NCBI RefSeq assembly: GCF_000730425.1
Contig: NZ_CP008896.1
Span: 3,782,001 to 3,846,000, forward strand
DNA from: Pseudomonas fluorescens
GTDB lineage: Bacteria; Pseudomonadota; Gammaproteobacteria; Pseudomonadales; Pseudomonadaceae
DNA: 64,000 bases
Reading direction: 5' to 3'
Shown: one piece after another, positions 8,071 through 16,303 of the stretch
How positions within the stretch are numbered: the first letter of the stretch is position 1
Layout: every line of letters starts with the position of its first letter
Made by a program: the position numbers and the translations under genes
Notes under the pieces: model-generated
What the model was told of the DNA's origin: nothing
Databases searched by the model: none
The model's input: only the letters and a program-made list of their open reading frames with translations

Positions 8071-9255
8071 TCAGCGGTAGAGGTCTTCCCGCGTCCACGG
8101 CAGCTCATGGCTGCCATCGGCATGGGGCTTGACCGCCAGGATCTGGTGCAGGTTGATCCAGCCCCGGGCAAACGCATACGCACAGCCCGCCAGGTACAGC
8201 CGCCAGATGCGCAGTGCCTGGGCCGGAACCATTTTCGCTGCCGCCTCCAGATTGTCTTCCAGACGCTCGCTCCAGTGATCCAGGGTGCGCGCGTAATGCA
8301 GGCGCAGGCTTTCCACATCGACCACTTCCAGCCCGACCTCGCTGATTTCGGCGCTGATCATCACCAGGTGCGGCAGCTCGCCATTGGGGAACACGTAGCG
8401 CTCGATAAAATCCCCCGCACCACGCCCCACCGGGCGCCCATCGGTATGTTTGGCGGTGATGCCATGGTTGAGCACCAGGCCTCCTTCGCGCACGGCGCCG
8501 AACAGGGTCTGGCAGTACTGCGCCAGGTTGGCGTGACCGACGTGCTCGAACATGCCAACGCTGACCACTTTGTCGAACCGCCCGTCCTGGGGCAGGTCGC
8601 GGTAGTCGAGCAACGCCAGCTCCACCTGGTCTTCCAGGCCCTCGGCGAGCACCCGCTCCCTGGCCAATGCCAGTTGTTCCTTGCTCAGGGTGATGCCGAA
8701 CACCTTGACCCCAAACTCGCGCGCCGCATAACGCGCCAGCCCGCCCCAGCCGCAGCCGACATCCAGCAGATACTCCCCAGGCTGCAGGCGCAGCTTGCGG
8801 CACAGGTGGCGGAATTTGTCTTGCTGGGCCTGGTCGAGGGATTCACTGCCGGTCTCGAAGTAACCGCAGGAATACGCCATGTCACGGTCCAGCCAGAGTT
8901 GGTAGAACTCGTTCGACAGGTCGTAGTGGTAGGAAATCGCGGCAGCGTCCGTGGCCTTGTCGTGGATCGAACGCACCGGCCCGGCGTGCTCATCTTCCTC
9001 GACCAGTGCGTGGCTCAATTCATCACACACACGGATCACATCGCTGATGGAACCTTCCAGCTCCAGTTTGCCTTCGACGAAGGCAGCGCCCAGGGAATCG
9101 AGCGTGGGATGGGTCAGTTGCGTCACCATCACCGGGTCCTTGACCACGATGGTAACGCTGGGCTCCGGGCCCAGGTTGAACTCATGGCCATCCCAGAGTC
9201 GCAGACGCAGCGGTAGCTGAAGATTCTGTAAGGCCGGTGGAAGTTGCGCGAGCAT
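8071..9255 (-). CDS. Cyclopropane-fatty-acyl-phospholipid synthase family methyltransferase
   Basis: 394 aa, cytoplasmic face of the membrane. CFA synthases methylenate unsaturated acyl chains of membrane lipids using S-adenosylmethionine. The SAM-binding loop LLDVGCGWGGLARYAA (near residue 175) is exact, and YSCGYFE, MFEHVGHANL and the FIERYVFPNGELPH segment are family landmarks. ATG 9255 (MLAQLPP) is chosen over 9300 because GGGGGACT lies just upstream. It pairs naturally with cardiolipin synthase next door as membrane-lipid remodelling. It could be the secondary CFA synthase found beside CfaB in Pseudomonas. Confidence 0.87.
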   Translation of the reverse strand: MLAQLPPALQNLQLPLRLRLWDGHEFNLGPEPSVTIVVKDPVMVTQLTHPTLDSLGAAFVEGKLELEGSISDVIRVCDELSHALVEEDEHAGPVRSIHDKATDAAAISYHYDLSNEFYQLWLDRDMAYSCGYFETGSESLDQAQQDKFRHLCRKLRLQPGEYLLDVGCGWGGLARYAAREFGVKVFGITLSKEQLALARERVLAEGLEDQVELALLDYRDLPQDGRFDKVVSVGMFEHVGHANLAQYCQTLFGAVREGGLVLNHGITAKHTDGRPVGRGAGDFIERYVFPNGELPHLVMISAEISEVGLEVVDVESLRLHYARTLDHWSERLEDNLEAAAKMVPAQALRIWRLYLAGCAYAFARGWINLHQILAVKPHADGSHELPWTREDLYR

Positions 9256-9340
9256 GAGTAGTCCCCCTTGTTTCAGACGTCTGAAATCAGGGTAGACCAT
9301 CCACCAAAAAGTAGCAGGCTATCGATTCAATAGCCCTGCC

Positions 9341-10123
9341 CTATGGTGCCCGGCGTTGCAACAGACCGTCCTGAACCCACTGTTTCAACCATGTGACAGC
9401 CTGCAGCGGCGCGCCCTCTTGATAAGCGACTGCCAATTCGGCGCACAGTGCTGAAAAAGTCCAGCCCTGATCGGCCATCCCCGCCAAGGCGTGCGCCTCG
9501 GCAGGCTCCAGGCTCCGGTAGCGGCACACCTGCCGGTCCCGCCAGATCAGGCATACCTCGGCCAGCGGCAACGGGATGCTGCCGGGGAACACCGCCTGGT
9601 CCTTGACCGCGCGCCAGATCTCCAGGCTGTTGAAGCGACAGGCCACCTGCTGCACCACCGGCACCCACTCGACCTGCAACGACGGCCAGTCTTCAGGTGC
9701 CAGTTGTGCCATGTCGTCCAGGGTCAGGGGCTGGCCTGGGGGCGCATCAAACGCCAGGGTAAAGGCCCACTCCAGGCGCGCCAGCTCTGCCAGAGGGGGA
9801 CTTTGCTCGGCGACCAGGTGCTCGCCGATAAAGCCTTCAAACCGTTGCCCCAGCCAGCGCAAGCTGAAATGCGCCGATGGATAGCGCTGCACGTAGGCCG
9901 CCACCAGCCCGGCAAACTCGTCATCCCCCAGCCAATGCCATACGGCGGGGAAATCCCCCTGCATCACTTCCAGCAGACGGGCCCGGTAGGCGTTGTGGTA
10001 GATCGCCAGGCCCGTGTCGACATCCAGGGTCGGGCCACCGATCAAGGTGCTGGCAAAGCCGCTGTTGCCGGTGTCTGCCAATAGATGTCGCTCGAACGCC
10101 AGCTGCCAGTCAGTCAGGCCCAT
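9341..10123 (-). CDS. bufC: BufC-type DUF2063 protein (partner of the MNIO enzyme)
   Basis: 260 aa, cytoplasmic. The N-terminal half (residues 6-100: WQLAFERHLL, YHNAYRARLLEVMQGDFPAVWHWLGDDEF) is the DUF2063 domain of HvfC/BufC proteins, which recruit the precursor peptide for the multinuclear iron oxidative enzyme (MNIO). The start overlaps the end of bufB by 10 bases. The rest of the protein is less conserved and resembles the winged-helix-like C-terminal part described for this family. Its place directly after a DUF692 gene and a DUF2282-type small gene makes the bufferin assignment strong even though the substrate step is known only from relatives. Confidence 0.82.
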   Translation of the reverse strand: MGLTDWQLAFERHLLADTGNSGFASTLIGGPTLDVDTGLAIYHNAYRARLLEVMQGDFPAVWHWLGDDEFAGLVAAYVQRYPSAHFSLRWLGQRFEGFIGEHLVAEQSPPLAELARLEWAFTLAFDAPPGQPLTLDDMAQLAPEDWPSLQVEWVPVVQQVACRFNSLEIWRAVKDQAVFPGSIPLPLAEVCLIWRDRQVCRYRSLEPAEAHALAGMADQGWTFSALCAELAVAYQEGAPLQAVTWLKQWVQDGLLQRRAP

Positions 10124-10959
10124 GCTGACCTCCGTGCCAAGGCGCCTGCACCCAGCTCACGGGCCTTGCCCAGCTCGTCGAGCAGTTCGGCAAATGGCGG
10201 GAAATGGTCATCGCGCTCCAGCAACGTCGCCACCGGCCCCAGGTGTTCCAGGGTCTGTTGAAACAACTGCCACACCGGATCGCACACGGGATGGTCATGG
10301 GTGTCGACGACATAGTCGCCATAGTCCCTATGCCCGGCCAGGTGCAGTTGGCGGATGCTGTGGGGGGTCAGGCTGCGGATAAAGGTCCAGGCGTCAAAGC
10401 CGTGATTGCGCGAGCTGACATACACGTTGTTGACGTCCAACAGCAGCTCGCAGCCGCTGAGGTCGCTCAAGGCGTTGAGGAACTCCCACTCGGTAAACTC
10501 ATCGGCGTTGGATCGCACATAACTGGAGACGTTTTCCAGCACCAACGGCCGCTGCAGCACCTCCTGCACCTGCCGCACGCGGCTGGCGACGTGGTAGAGG
10601 CTTTCTTCTGTGTAGGGCAGCGGCAACAAGTCATGCAACTGATGGGCGTTGCCACGGCTCCAGCACAAGTGATCGGAGACCCAGGCCGGCTTGACCCGGT
10701 CGGCCAATTGCTTGAGTTGCGTGAGGTAGTCCCTGTCCAGGGCATGGGGCCCGCCAATGGACAGGGACACACCATGCATCACCAACGGATAACGCTCGGC
10801 GATGGCGTCCAGGTAGTACAGGGCTTTACCCCCCTGGACCAGATAATTCTCAGAGACGATTTCGAACCAGTCCACCTGCGGCGACTGCTCGATGATTTGC
10901 TGATAGTAAGTGCTGCGCAGCCCAAGGCCGTAGCCCAGGCGAGGAACCGATACCGACAT
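10114..10959 (-). CDS. bufB: MNIO (DUF692) peptide-modifying enzyme BufB
   Basis: 281 aa, TIM-barrel family DUF692. MNIO enzymes use two or three irons to modify cysteines of RiPP precursors; in bufferins they make thiooxazole groups that bind copper. Conserved iron-ligand regions are visible: MHGVSLSIGG, WVSDHLCWSRG, VLENVSSY, LLLDVNNVYVSSRNHGFD, QLHLAGH and VDTHDHPV. ATG 10959 (MSVSVPRLGYG) has a CAGGAG site 7 bases upstream; the longer frame from 10995 is rejected. It is translated between the precursor bufA and bufC. Confidence 0.88.
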   Translation of the reverse strand: MSVSVPRLGYGLGLRSTYYQQIIEQSPQVDWFEIVSENYLVQGGKALYYLDAIAERYPLVMHGVSLSIGGPHALDRDYLTQLKQLADRVKPAWVSDHLCWSRGNAHQLHDLLPLPYTEESLYHVASRVRQVQEVLQRPLVLENVSSYVRSNADEFTEWEFLNALSDLSGCELLLDVNNVYVSSRNHGFDAWTFIRSLTPHSIRQLHLAGHRDYGDYVVDTHDHPVCDPVWQLFQQTLEHLGPVATLLERDDHFPPFAELLDELGKARELGAGALARRSAWA

Positions 10960-11021
10960 GACGAACTCCTGGAAAGTGCCCACAGCGGCGTGCACACCGC
11001 TGTGGGATCACGTATTCGCGG

Positions 11022-11276
11022 TTATTCGCCGACTTTACCGCCAGCCGCATCGCAGGCTGCCTTGGTCATGGCCTTGAAACCATGGCCCTTGCACACAGCC
11101 TGGCCCTTGCAGGCGTTTTCAGCGGTCTTGCAGTCGTTCATGCCTTTGCAGGAGGTCACACCGTAGCAATGCACGTTCGCTTCTTCGGCGGCCTGGACCT
11201 GGGTAGCGACACCGGCAAACAGAGTGGCCGCAGCAATGGCCAGGGCAGCACCGGAAACGGCGTTTTTGATGTTCAT
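11022..11276 (-). CDS. bufA: Bufferin precursor BufA (DUF2282-type RiPP)
   Basis: 84 aa. ATG 11276 follows a GAGG site; the in-frame start at 11291 is less likely. Residues 1-28 are a Sec signal peptide ending in VQA-AEE. The core carries six cysteines in the segments VHCYG, TSCKG, NDCKT, NACKG, AVCKG and AACDA, with the KGMNDCK and CKGHGFK blocks typical of bufferins. Some cysteines would be modified by BufB and the product exported through Sec to buffer periplasmic copper, as shown for Caulobacter relatives. No DoxX-like bufD is beside it. Metal specificity here is inferred. Confidence 0.83.
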   Translation of the reverse strand: MNIKNAVSGAALAIAAATLFAGVATQVQAAEEANVHCYGVTSCKGMNDCKTAENACKGQAVCKGHGFKAMTKAACDAAGGKVGE

Positions 11277-11309
11277 CGTTGTAATCCTCATAGCTCGATA
11301 GGGGGTCGG

Positions 11310-11326
11310 CTGAACGGTTTGTTCAG
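11310..11326. repeat. Inverted repeat upstream of bufA
   Basis: CTGAAC and GTTCAG flank a 5-base GGTTT spacer, 34 bp upstream of the bufA start. It could be a leader hairpin or an operator. No recognised regulator consensus is matched and I do not assign one. Confidence 0.4.
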
Positions 11327-11454
11327 TCCCGACACAGCACTAGAGTGAGGTGTCGGATGGGCGTTACAGCGCGATCAACATTTTTATCTATACCCGACGA
11401 GGCCTTGCCGACGATGACGTCCGTCAGTGCTCCGCCAGTCTTGAAATAGCCATC

Positions 11455-11468
11455 GCCGGCAAGCCGGC
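11455..11468. repeat. REP-like GCCGGC repeat
   Basis: GCCGGC-AA-GCCGGC, an inverted repeat of the REP type, in the 273-bp spacer between the divergent bufA and the CDP-alcohol transferase gene. The rest of that spacer shows no gene. Confidence 0.5.
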
Positions 11469-11549
11469 TTCTACTAGTGCCCGCCACGATTTATCGTCAC
11501 ACTCGCAGCAGCTTTTTCGCGGGACCACGGACAAGGAAGCGTCACGCTC

Positions 11550-12173
11550 ATGATTTCGATCTATCAGCTCAAACCGCGTTTTCAAAACCTGCTGCGGCCC
11601 CTGGTCCAGCGCCTGTACGACAACGGCACCACCGCCAACCAGGTCACCGTGCTGGCGGGAATCGTATCGTTGTTGGTGGGCCTGCTAATCGCCGGTTTTG
11701 CCCAGCACACCTGGCTGTTCGTGTTGATCCCGCTGTGGATGATCCTGCGCATGGCCCTCAATGCCATCGACGGCATGCTCGCCCGGGAGTTCGGCCAACA
11801 GTCGCGCCTGGGCGCCTACCTCAATGAACTGTGCGATGTGATCGCCGACAGCGCGCTGATCCTGCCGTTTGCCTTGATCCCCGGGGTCAGCCTGGCGCCG
11901 GTGCTGCTGGTGACGCTGCTGGCAGTGTTCAGCGAATATGCCGGCGTACTCGGGCCCATGGTCGGTGCCTCGCGGCGCTATGACGGGCCCATGGGCAAGA
12001 GTGATCGGGCGTTTGTCCTCGGCGTGCTGGCCACCGGGGTGGCTCTGGGCTGGCTCGGCGCAGGCTGGGTCGACGGGGTGATGTGGCTGGTGGCTGCATT
12101 GCTCGCCTACACCTTGGTCAACCGGGTGCGCCAGGGCCTCAAAGAACCACACGACCTCTCTGCGACGGTATAA
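11550..12173 (+). CDS. CDP-alcohol phosphatidyltransferase family protein (YnbA-like)
   Basis: 207 aa, inner membrane, about six TM helices. The CDP-alcohol motif D-G-x2-A-R-x8-G-x3-D-x3-D is visible as IDGMLAREFGQQSRLGAYLNELCDVIAD (given here only to show the spacing; key residues are D, G, A, R, G, D, D near residues 73-100). Such enzymes swap CMP on a CDP-activated lipid for an alcohol. It is the first gene of a six-gene run on the plus strand that matches the content of E. coli ynbABCD (transferase, cytidylyltransferase, hydrolase, phosphatase). The alcohol acceptor is unknown. Confidence 0.85.
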   Translation: MISIYQLKPRFQNLLRPLVQRLYDNGTTANQVTVLAGIVSLLVGLLIAGFAQHTWLFVLIPLWMILRMALNAIDGMLAREFGQQSRLGAYLNELCDVIADSALILPFALIPGVSLAPVLLVTLLAVFSEYAGVLGPMVGASRRYDGPMGKSDRAFVLGVLATGVALGWLGAGWVDGVMWLVAALLAYTLVNRVRQGLKEPHDLSATV

Positions 12174-12183
12174 GGATTTTGCG

Positions 12184-13938
12184 ATGCGCGAACAGCAACA
12201 GCACACCTTCACGACCCATGACGGCGCAGAGCTTTTCTATCGGCATTGGCCCGCGACCACTACGACCGGGCCTGAGCCACGCCAGGCGATCCTGCTATTT
12301 CATCGTGGCCACGAGCATTCCGGGCGCATAGCGCATCTGGTAGACGAGGTGGATCTGCCGCACTTCGATTTCTTTGCCTGGGACGCCCGTGGCCATGGCC
12401 AGTCCCCCGGCGAGCGTGGTGACAGCCCGAGCTTTGCCACCAGTGCGCGGGATGTGCAGACCTTTTGCGACCATATCGGTGCCACATATGGCATCGAGCC
12501 ACACGACCTCGCGATCATCGCCCAAAGCGTCGGCGCAGTGATCGCGGCCACCTGGGTCCACGACTACGCCCCGAACATCCGGGCCCTGGTGCTCGCCTCC
12601 CCGGCGTTCAAGGTCAAGCTCTACGTACCCTTCGCTCGCCAGGGCCTGGCGCTGATGCGGCGTTTTCGCGGCAACTTTTTCGTCAACAGCTACGTCAAGG
12701 CCAAGTTCCTCAGCCATGACCCCGAGCGCGTGGCGTCCTATGACAGCGACCCGCTGATCACCAAGGCGATCTCGGTGAATGTGCTGCTGGGCCTGTACGA
12801 AGCGGCCGACCGTGTGGTCGCCGATGCCCAGGCCATCCAGGTGCCGACCCAGTTGCTGATTTCCGGCTCGGACTTTGTGGTGCATCGCAAGCCCCAGCAA
12901 CAGTTCTTTGAACGCCTGGGCAGCCTGAAAAAGGAACAACACATCCTTCCCGGCTTTTTCCACGACACCCTCGGCGAACGTGACCGCGCCGTGGCGCTCG
13001 CCAGCGCCAGGCGCTTTATCCTGCAAAACTTCGAGCACCCGCTGGACCGCGCCAGCCTGCTGGATGCCGACAAGATCGGCGCGACCTGCGCCGAATCCGA
13101 GTCCCTCGCCGCGCCGCTGCCGCACAACTCGCTGCGCGACCTGTACTGGCGCATGACCCGCGCCAGCATGGGCCTGGGCCGCAAGCTCTCCGAGGGCGTG
13201 AAACTGGGTTTCGATACCGGTTTTGATTCGGGCAGCACCCTGGACTACGTGTACCGCAATACCCCCACTGGCAAGGGCGCACTGGGGCGGATGATCGACA
13301 CCAACTACCTGAACTCCATCGGTTGGCGCGGGATTCGCCAGCGCAAACTGCATGTCGAAGAGTTGCTGCGCCTGGCCATGGCCAAGCTGCGCGATGACGG
13401 GCGCGAAGTGCGCATCGTCGATATCGCCGCCGGTCACGGCCGGTACATTCTGGAAGCGTTGCAGGGCGTTTCACCACTTCCGGAATCGATTCTGTTGCGC
13501 GACTACAGCGATATCAACGTGCGCGACGGTGGCGCACTGATTCGCGAGAAAGGCCTGGGGGACATTGCGCAGTTCGTCAAAGGGGATGCCTTCGACCGGG
13601 CCGACCTTGCGGCGCTGGCGCCCAAGCCGACGCTGGCGGTGGTGTCCGGCCTGTACGAACTGTTTGCCGATAACACCCTGGTCGGTGGGTCCCTCGCCGG
13701 CCTGGCCGAGGCCGTGGAGCCCGGTGGCTACCTAGTGTACACCGGCCAACCGTGGCACCCGCAACTGGAACTGATCGCCCGCGCCCTGACCAGCCACCGC
13801 CAGGGCCAGGCCTGGGTGATGCGCCGGCGCACCCAGGCAGAAATGGATCAACTGGTGGAAGCGGCAGGCTTTCGCAAGATCACCCAACGCGTGGATGAGT
13901 GGGGCATTTTCAGCGTGTCGCTGGCGCAGAAGGTCTGA
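12184..13938 (+). CDS. Fusion: alpha/beta-hydrolase + SAM-dependent methyltransferase (YnbC-like)
   Basis: 584 aa, two domains. Residues 1-285 form a serine hydrolase of the monoacylglycerol-lipase type: oxyanion loop FHRGHEHSGRI, WDARGHGQS, nucleophile elbow AQSVGAV (Ser in SxG), acid SGSDFVV and the His in GFFHDTLGE. Residues 340-584 hold a class I methyltransferase with SAM loop VDIAAGHGRYILEAL. The same fusion is YnbC in E. coli. It starts 11 bp after the CDP-alcohol transferase gene. It probably acts on a lipid or lipid-linked intermediate made by its neighbours. No substrate has been shown. Confidence 0.83.
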   Translation: MREQQQHTFTTHDGAELFYRHWPATTTTGPEPRQAILLFHRGHEHSGRIAHLVDEVDLPHFDFFAWDARGHGQSPGERGDSPSFATSARDVQTFCDHIGATYGIEPHDLAIIAQSVGAVIAATWVHDYAPNIRALVLASPAFKVKLYVPFARQGLALMRRFRGNFFVNSYVKAKFLSHDPERVASYDSDPLITKAISVNVLLGLYEAADRVVADAQAIQVPTQLLISGSDFVVHRKPQQQFFERLGSLKKEQHILPGFFHDTLGERDRAVALASARRFILQNFEHPLDRASLLDADKIGATCAESESLAAPLPHNSLRDLYWRMTRASMGLGRKLSEGVKLGFDTGFDSGSTLDYVYRNTPTGKGALGRMIDTNYLNSIGWRGIRQRKLHVEELLRLAMAKLRDDGREVRIVDIAAGHGRYILEALQGVSPLPESILLRDYSDINVRDGGALIREKGLGDIAQFVKGDAFDRADLAALAPKPTLAVVSGLYELFADNTLVGGSLAGLAEAVEPGGYLVYTGQPWHPQLELIARALTSHRQGQAWVMRRRTQAEMDQLVEAAGFRKITQRVDEWGIFSVSLAQKV

Positions 13939-13940
13939 CC

Positions 13941-15239
13941 ATGCGCGAACCAGGCCTGTTAAAACCAGCGGTGCTGTGGCTGCTGCTGTTGGCACCGCTG
14001 TTTTTCAGCACCTACGGCTTCGCCACCTGGGTCACCAGCCAGCGCAGCGACGTCGGCACCCTGGTGTTCGGCTGGGAAGCCCATATGCCCTTCTGGGCCT
14101 GGACCATCGTGCCCTACTGGTCGATCGACCTGCTCTACGGTTTCTCCCTGCTGCTGCCCAATAGCCGTCATGAACTCAAGCAACATGCCCTGCGCCTGTT
14201 GAGTGCCCAGGTGATTGCGGTGAGCTGCTTCCTGCTCTGGCCGCTGCGCTTCACCTTTGAGCGGCCAGAAATGGACGGCGTGTTCGGCTGGCTGTTTGCG
14301 GTGCTGGCCGGGTTCGACAAGCCGTTCAACCAGGCACCCTCGTTGCATATCGCCTTGCTGGTGATCCTGTGGGTCATGTACCAGCGCCATACCCAGGGCC
14401 TTTGGCGCTGGCTGGTGCATGGCTGGTTCGCGCTGATCGGTATTTCGGTACTGACCACCTACCAACATCACTTCATCGACTTACCCACAGGCGCCCTGGC
14501 CGGCTGGCTGTGTGTGTGGCTATGGCCGGTGGATCATCCAAGCCCGCTGTTGAGTGTACGCCTGGCCAAAGACCCGAAACGGTGGCGCCTGGGTTTGCGC
14601 TACGCCGTGGGCGCCCTGTTGTTGGCGATAGCGGCCTTTGCCTGGGGCGGGGCCTGGCTATGGCTGCTGTGGCCAGCCGTCGCGGCGTTGCTGGTGGCGC
14701 TCAACTACTGGCTGCTGGGCGCCGCTGGCTTTCAGAAGCAGGCCGATGGCCGCCTCAGCCCCGCAGCACGCTGGCTGTATGCGCCTTATCTCGCGGCGGC
14801 GTGGCTCAACTCGCGGCTATGGACACGCAAGCATCCGCAGCCCGACCGGGTTGTGGATAACGTATGGCTGGGGCGGATTCCCACGACTGCGCAGTTGAGT
14901 TCATTCAATGCCGTGGTCGATCTGTGTGCCGAGTTGCCTGTTTATCCACAAGGTCGCGCTTACCATGCCCTGCCCGTCCTCGACCTGACCGCCCCCACAC
15001 CTGCCCAATGCCTGGAAGCGGCCCAAGCCATCGAACGCTTGCGCGAACACGGGCCATTGCTGGTGTGCTGCGCCCTCGGCTACTCCCGCAGCGCCAGCGC
15101 CGTGGCAGCATGGCTGCTACAGAGCGGGCGTGCCAGTACGGTCGATGAAGCGCTGGCTATTATTCGTACAGCGCGACCGGATGTGGTCCTGCATGCCAAT
15201 CACCGCCAAGCCTTGGGAGAACTGCCTTATGCCCGCTGA
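13941..15239 (+). CDS. PAP2 + dual-specificity phosphatase fusion membrane protein (YnbD-like)
   Basis: 432 aa. The N-terminal two thirds is a membrane PAP2-like domain with several TM helices; NQAPSLHIALL and the YQHHFIDLPTGALAG segment are the lipid-phosphatase motifs. The C-terminal part (residues about 315-432) is a dual-specificity phosphatase with the Cys loop VCCALGYSRSAS, a slightly divergent HCxxGxxRS in which the His is Cys. ATG 13941 lies 2 bp after the previous stop and is preferred to upstream in-frame codons. It fits E. coli YnbD in architecture and position and would remove phosphate from a lipid intermediate. Confidence 0.82.
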   Translation: MREPGLLKPAVLWLLLLAPLFFSTYGFATWVTSQRSDVGTLVFGWEAHMPFWAWTIVPYWSIDLLYGFSLLLPNSRHELKQHALRLLSAQVIAVSCFLLWPLRFTFERPEMDGVFGWLFAVLAGFDKPFNQAPSLHIALLVILWVMYQRHTQGLWRWLVHGWFALIGISVLTTYQHHFIDLPTGALAGWLCVWLWPVDHPSPLLSVRLAKDPKRWRLGLRYAVGALLLAIAAFAWGGAWLWLLWPAVAALLVALNYWLLGAAGFQKQADGRLSPAARWLYAPYLAAAWLNSRLWTRKHPQPDRVVDNVWLGRIPTTAQLSSFNAVVDLCAELPVYPQGRAYHALPVLDLTAPTPAQCLEAAQAIERLREHGPLLVCCALGYSRSASAVAAWLLQSGRASTVDEALAIIRTARPDVVLHANHRQALGELPYAR

Positions 15240-15672
15240 TATGCAACTCCAGGTAGTCGCCAGCCTGCTGCGCCGTGGCCGTTCGCTGGATCAGTTATCC
15301 ACAGGCCTGACCCTGCTCGGGGTGTTGTTCGGCCTGGCGCAACTGTTGATGGCCAGCATTGCGCCGATCTGCCTGCTGCTCAGCCTATGGATGATTATCC
15401 TCGGACTGCTGCAAAAGTACTGGGCGCTGCGGGTGGCCTTCGACGCAGATCTGTTTGCGCTAATGGCCAGGGACGTAGAACGCACCGGCGAACTGGACCA
15501 GACCCTGCAAACCCTGGGCCTGCAACCCGCCAATCGCCCCAGCCGGCCCTGGGCCGAGCGCCAGCGTGGAGCCCTTAAACTGCTGCGCAAACAGGCCTAC
15601 CTGCTGGGCGCGCAAGTAATACTGACGTTGGCCGTCATCCTGGCCAGCCCGTGGCTGCCCTTCTCCGGATAA
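15229..15672 (+). CDS. Small membrane protein of the ynb-like cluster, function unknown
   Basis: 147 aa. ATG 15229 overlaps the phosphatase stop and has GGGAG upstream, so the longer frame from 15130 is rejected. Two TM helices near the middle (residues 20-60, LLGVLFGLAQLL and CLLLSLWMIILGLL) and one at the C-terminus (QVILTLAVILASPWL). I recognise no family. It is kept between the phosphatase and the acyltransferase genes, with a stop 10 bp from the next start, so it probably belongs to the same membrane pathway. Confidence 0.7.
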   Translation: MPADMQLQVVASLLRRGRSLDQLSTGLTLLGVLFGLAQLLMASIAPICLLLSLWMIILGLLQKYWALRVAFDADLFALMARDVERTGELDQTLQTLGLQPANRPSRPWAERQRGALKLLRKQAYLLGAQVILTLAVILASPWLPFSG

Positions 15673-15681
15673 GGAATCCCC

Positions 15682-16302
15682 ATGTTCGAACCCGTGGTCG
15701 CGACCCTGATTACCTCAATGGCCCGCACCGTGACCGGCGCCCGTAGCCTGTGGCTGGGCTGCGCCCCGGAGCCGGTGCAACGTATCTACTTTGCCAATCA
15801 CAGCAGCCACGGCGACTTCGTGCTGCTGTGGGCGTCGTTGCCGCCGAACCTGCGCAAAGCCACACGTCCCGTGGCCGGCACCGACTACTGGAACAAGAGC
15901 GCAGTGCGCCGCTACATCATCAACCGAGTCTTCAACGGGGTGCTGATCGACCGCGAACGCAAAGACCCTGTGGATAACCCTTTGCAACCGATGCTCGAAG
16001 CCCTGGAACATGGCGACTCACTGATCATCTTCCCCGAAGGCACCCGTAACCTGGAGGACGGCCTTTTGCCATTTAAGAGCGGCCTGTATCACCTGGCAAA
16101 CAGTTACCCACAGGCGCAACTGATCCCGGTGTGGATAGCCAATCTCAACCGCGTAATGCCCAAGGGCCGTGTGCTGCCGCTGCCGCTGTTGTGCACCACC
16201 AGCTTCGGCGCCCCCCTGCAACTGCAAGAGGGTGAAGACAAGGCCCTGTTTCTCGCCCGCAGCCGCGACGCCCTGCTGGCCCTCGCCCCGGAGCATTCCT
16301 GA
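15682..16302 (+). CDS. PlsC-like lysophospholipid acyltransferase
   Basis: 206 aa, membrane-associated. The acyltransferase motifs are clear: motif I NHSSHGD (H-x4-D), motif II with GVLIDRER, motif III FPEGTRN and motif IV LIPVWI. The family adds an acyl chain to 1-acyl-glycerol-3-phosphate or related lipids. It is shorter than housekeeping PlsC (about 245 aa). Located 9 bp after the small membrane protein and 1 bp before a CDP-diglyceride synthase gene, it would supply phosphatidate to that enzyme. The E. coli ynb cluster lacks an equivalent. Confidence 0.85.
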   Translation: MFEPVVATLITSMARTVTGARSLWLGCAPEPVQRIYFANHSSHGDFVLLWASLPPNLRKATRPVAGTDYWNKSAVRRYIINRVFNGVLIDRERKDPVDNPLQPMLEALEHGDSLIIFPEGTRNLEDGLLPFKSGLYHLANSYPQAQLIPVWIANLNRVMPKGRVLPLPLLCTTSFGAPLQLQEGEDKALFLARSRDALLALAPEHS

Positions 16303-16303
16303 C

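Noticed and set aside
12295..13437. Long minus-strand frame of 380 codons under the hydrolase/methyltransferase gene
   Set aside because: Shadow of the GC-rich plus-strand gene; no family motifs and low-complexity His/Gln/Ala content.
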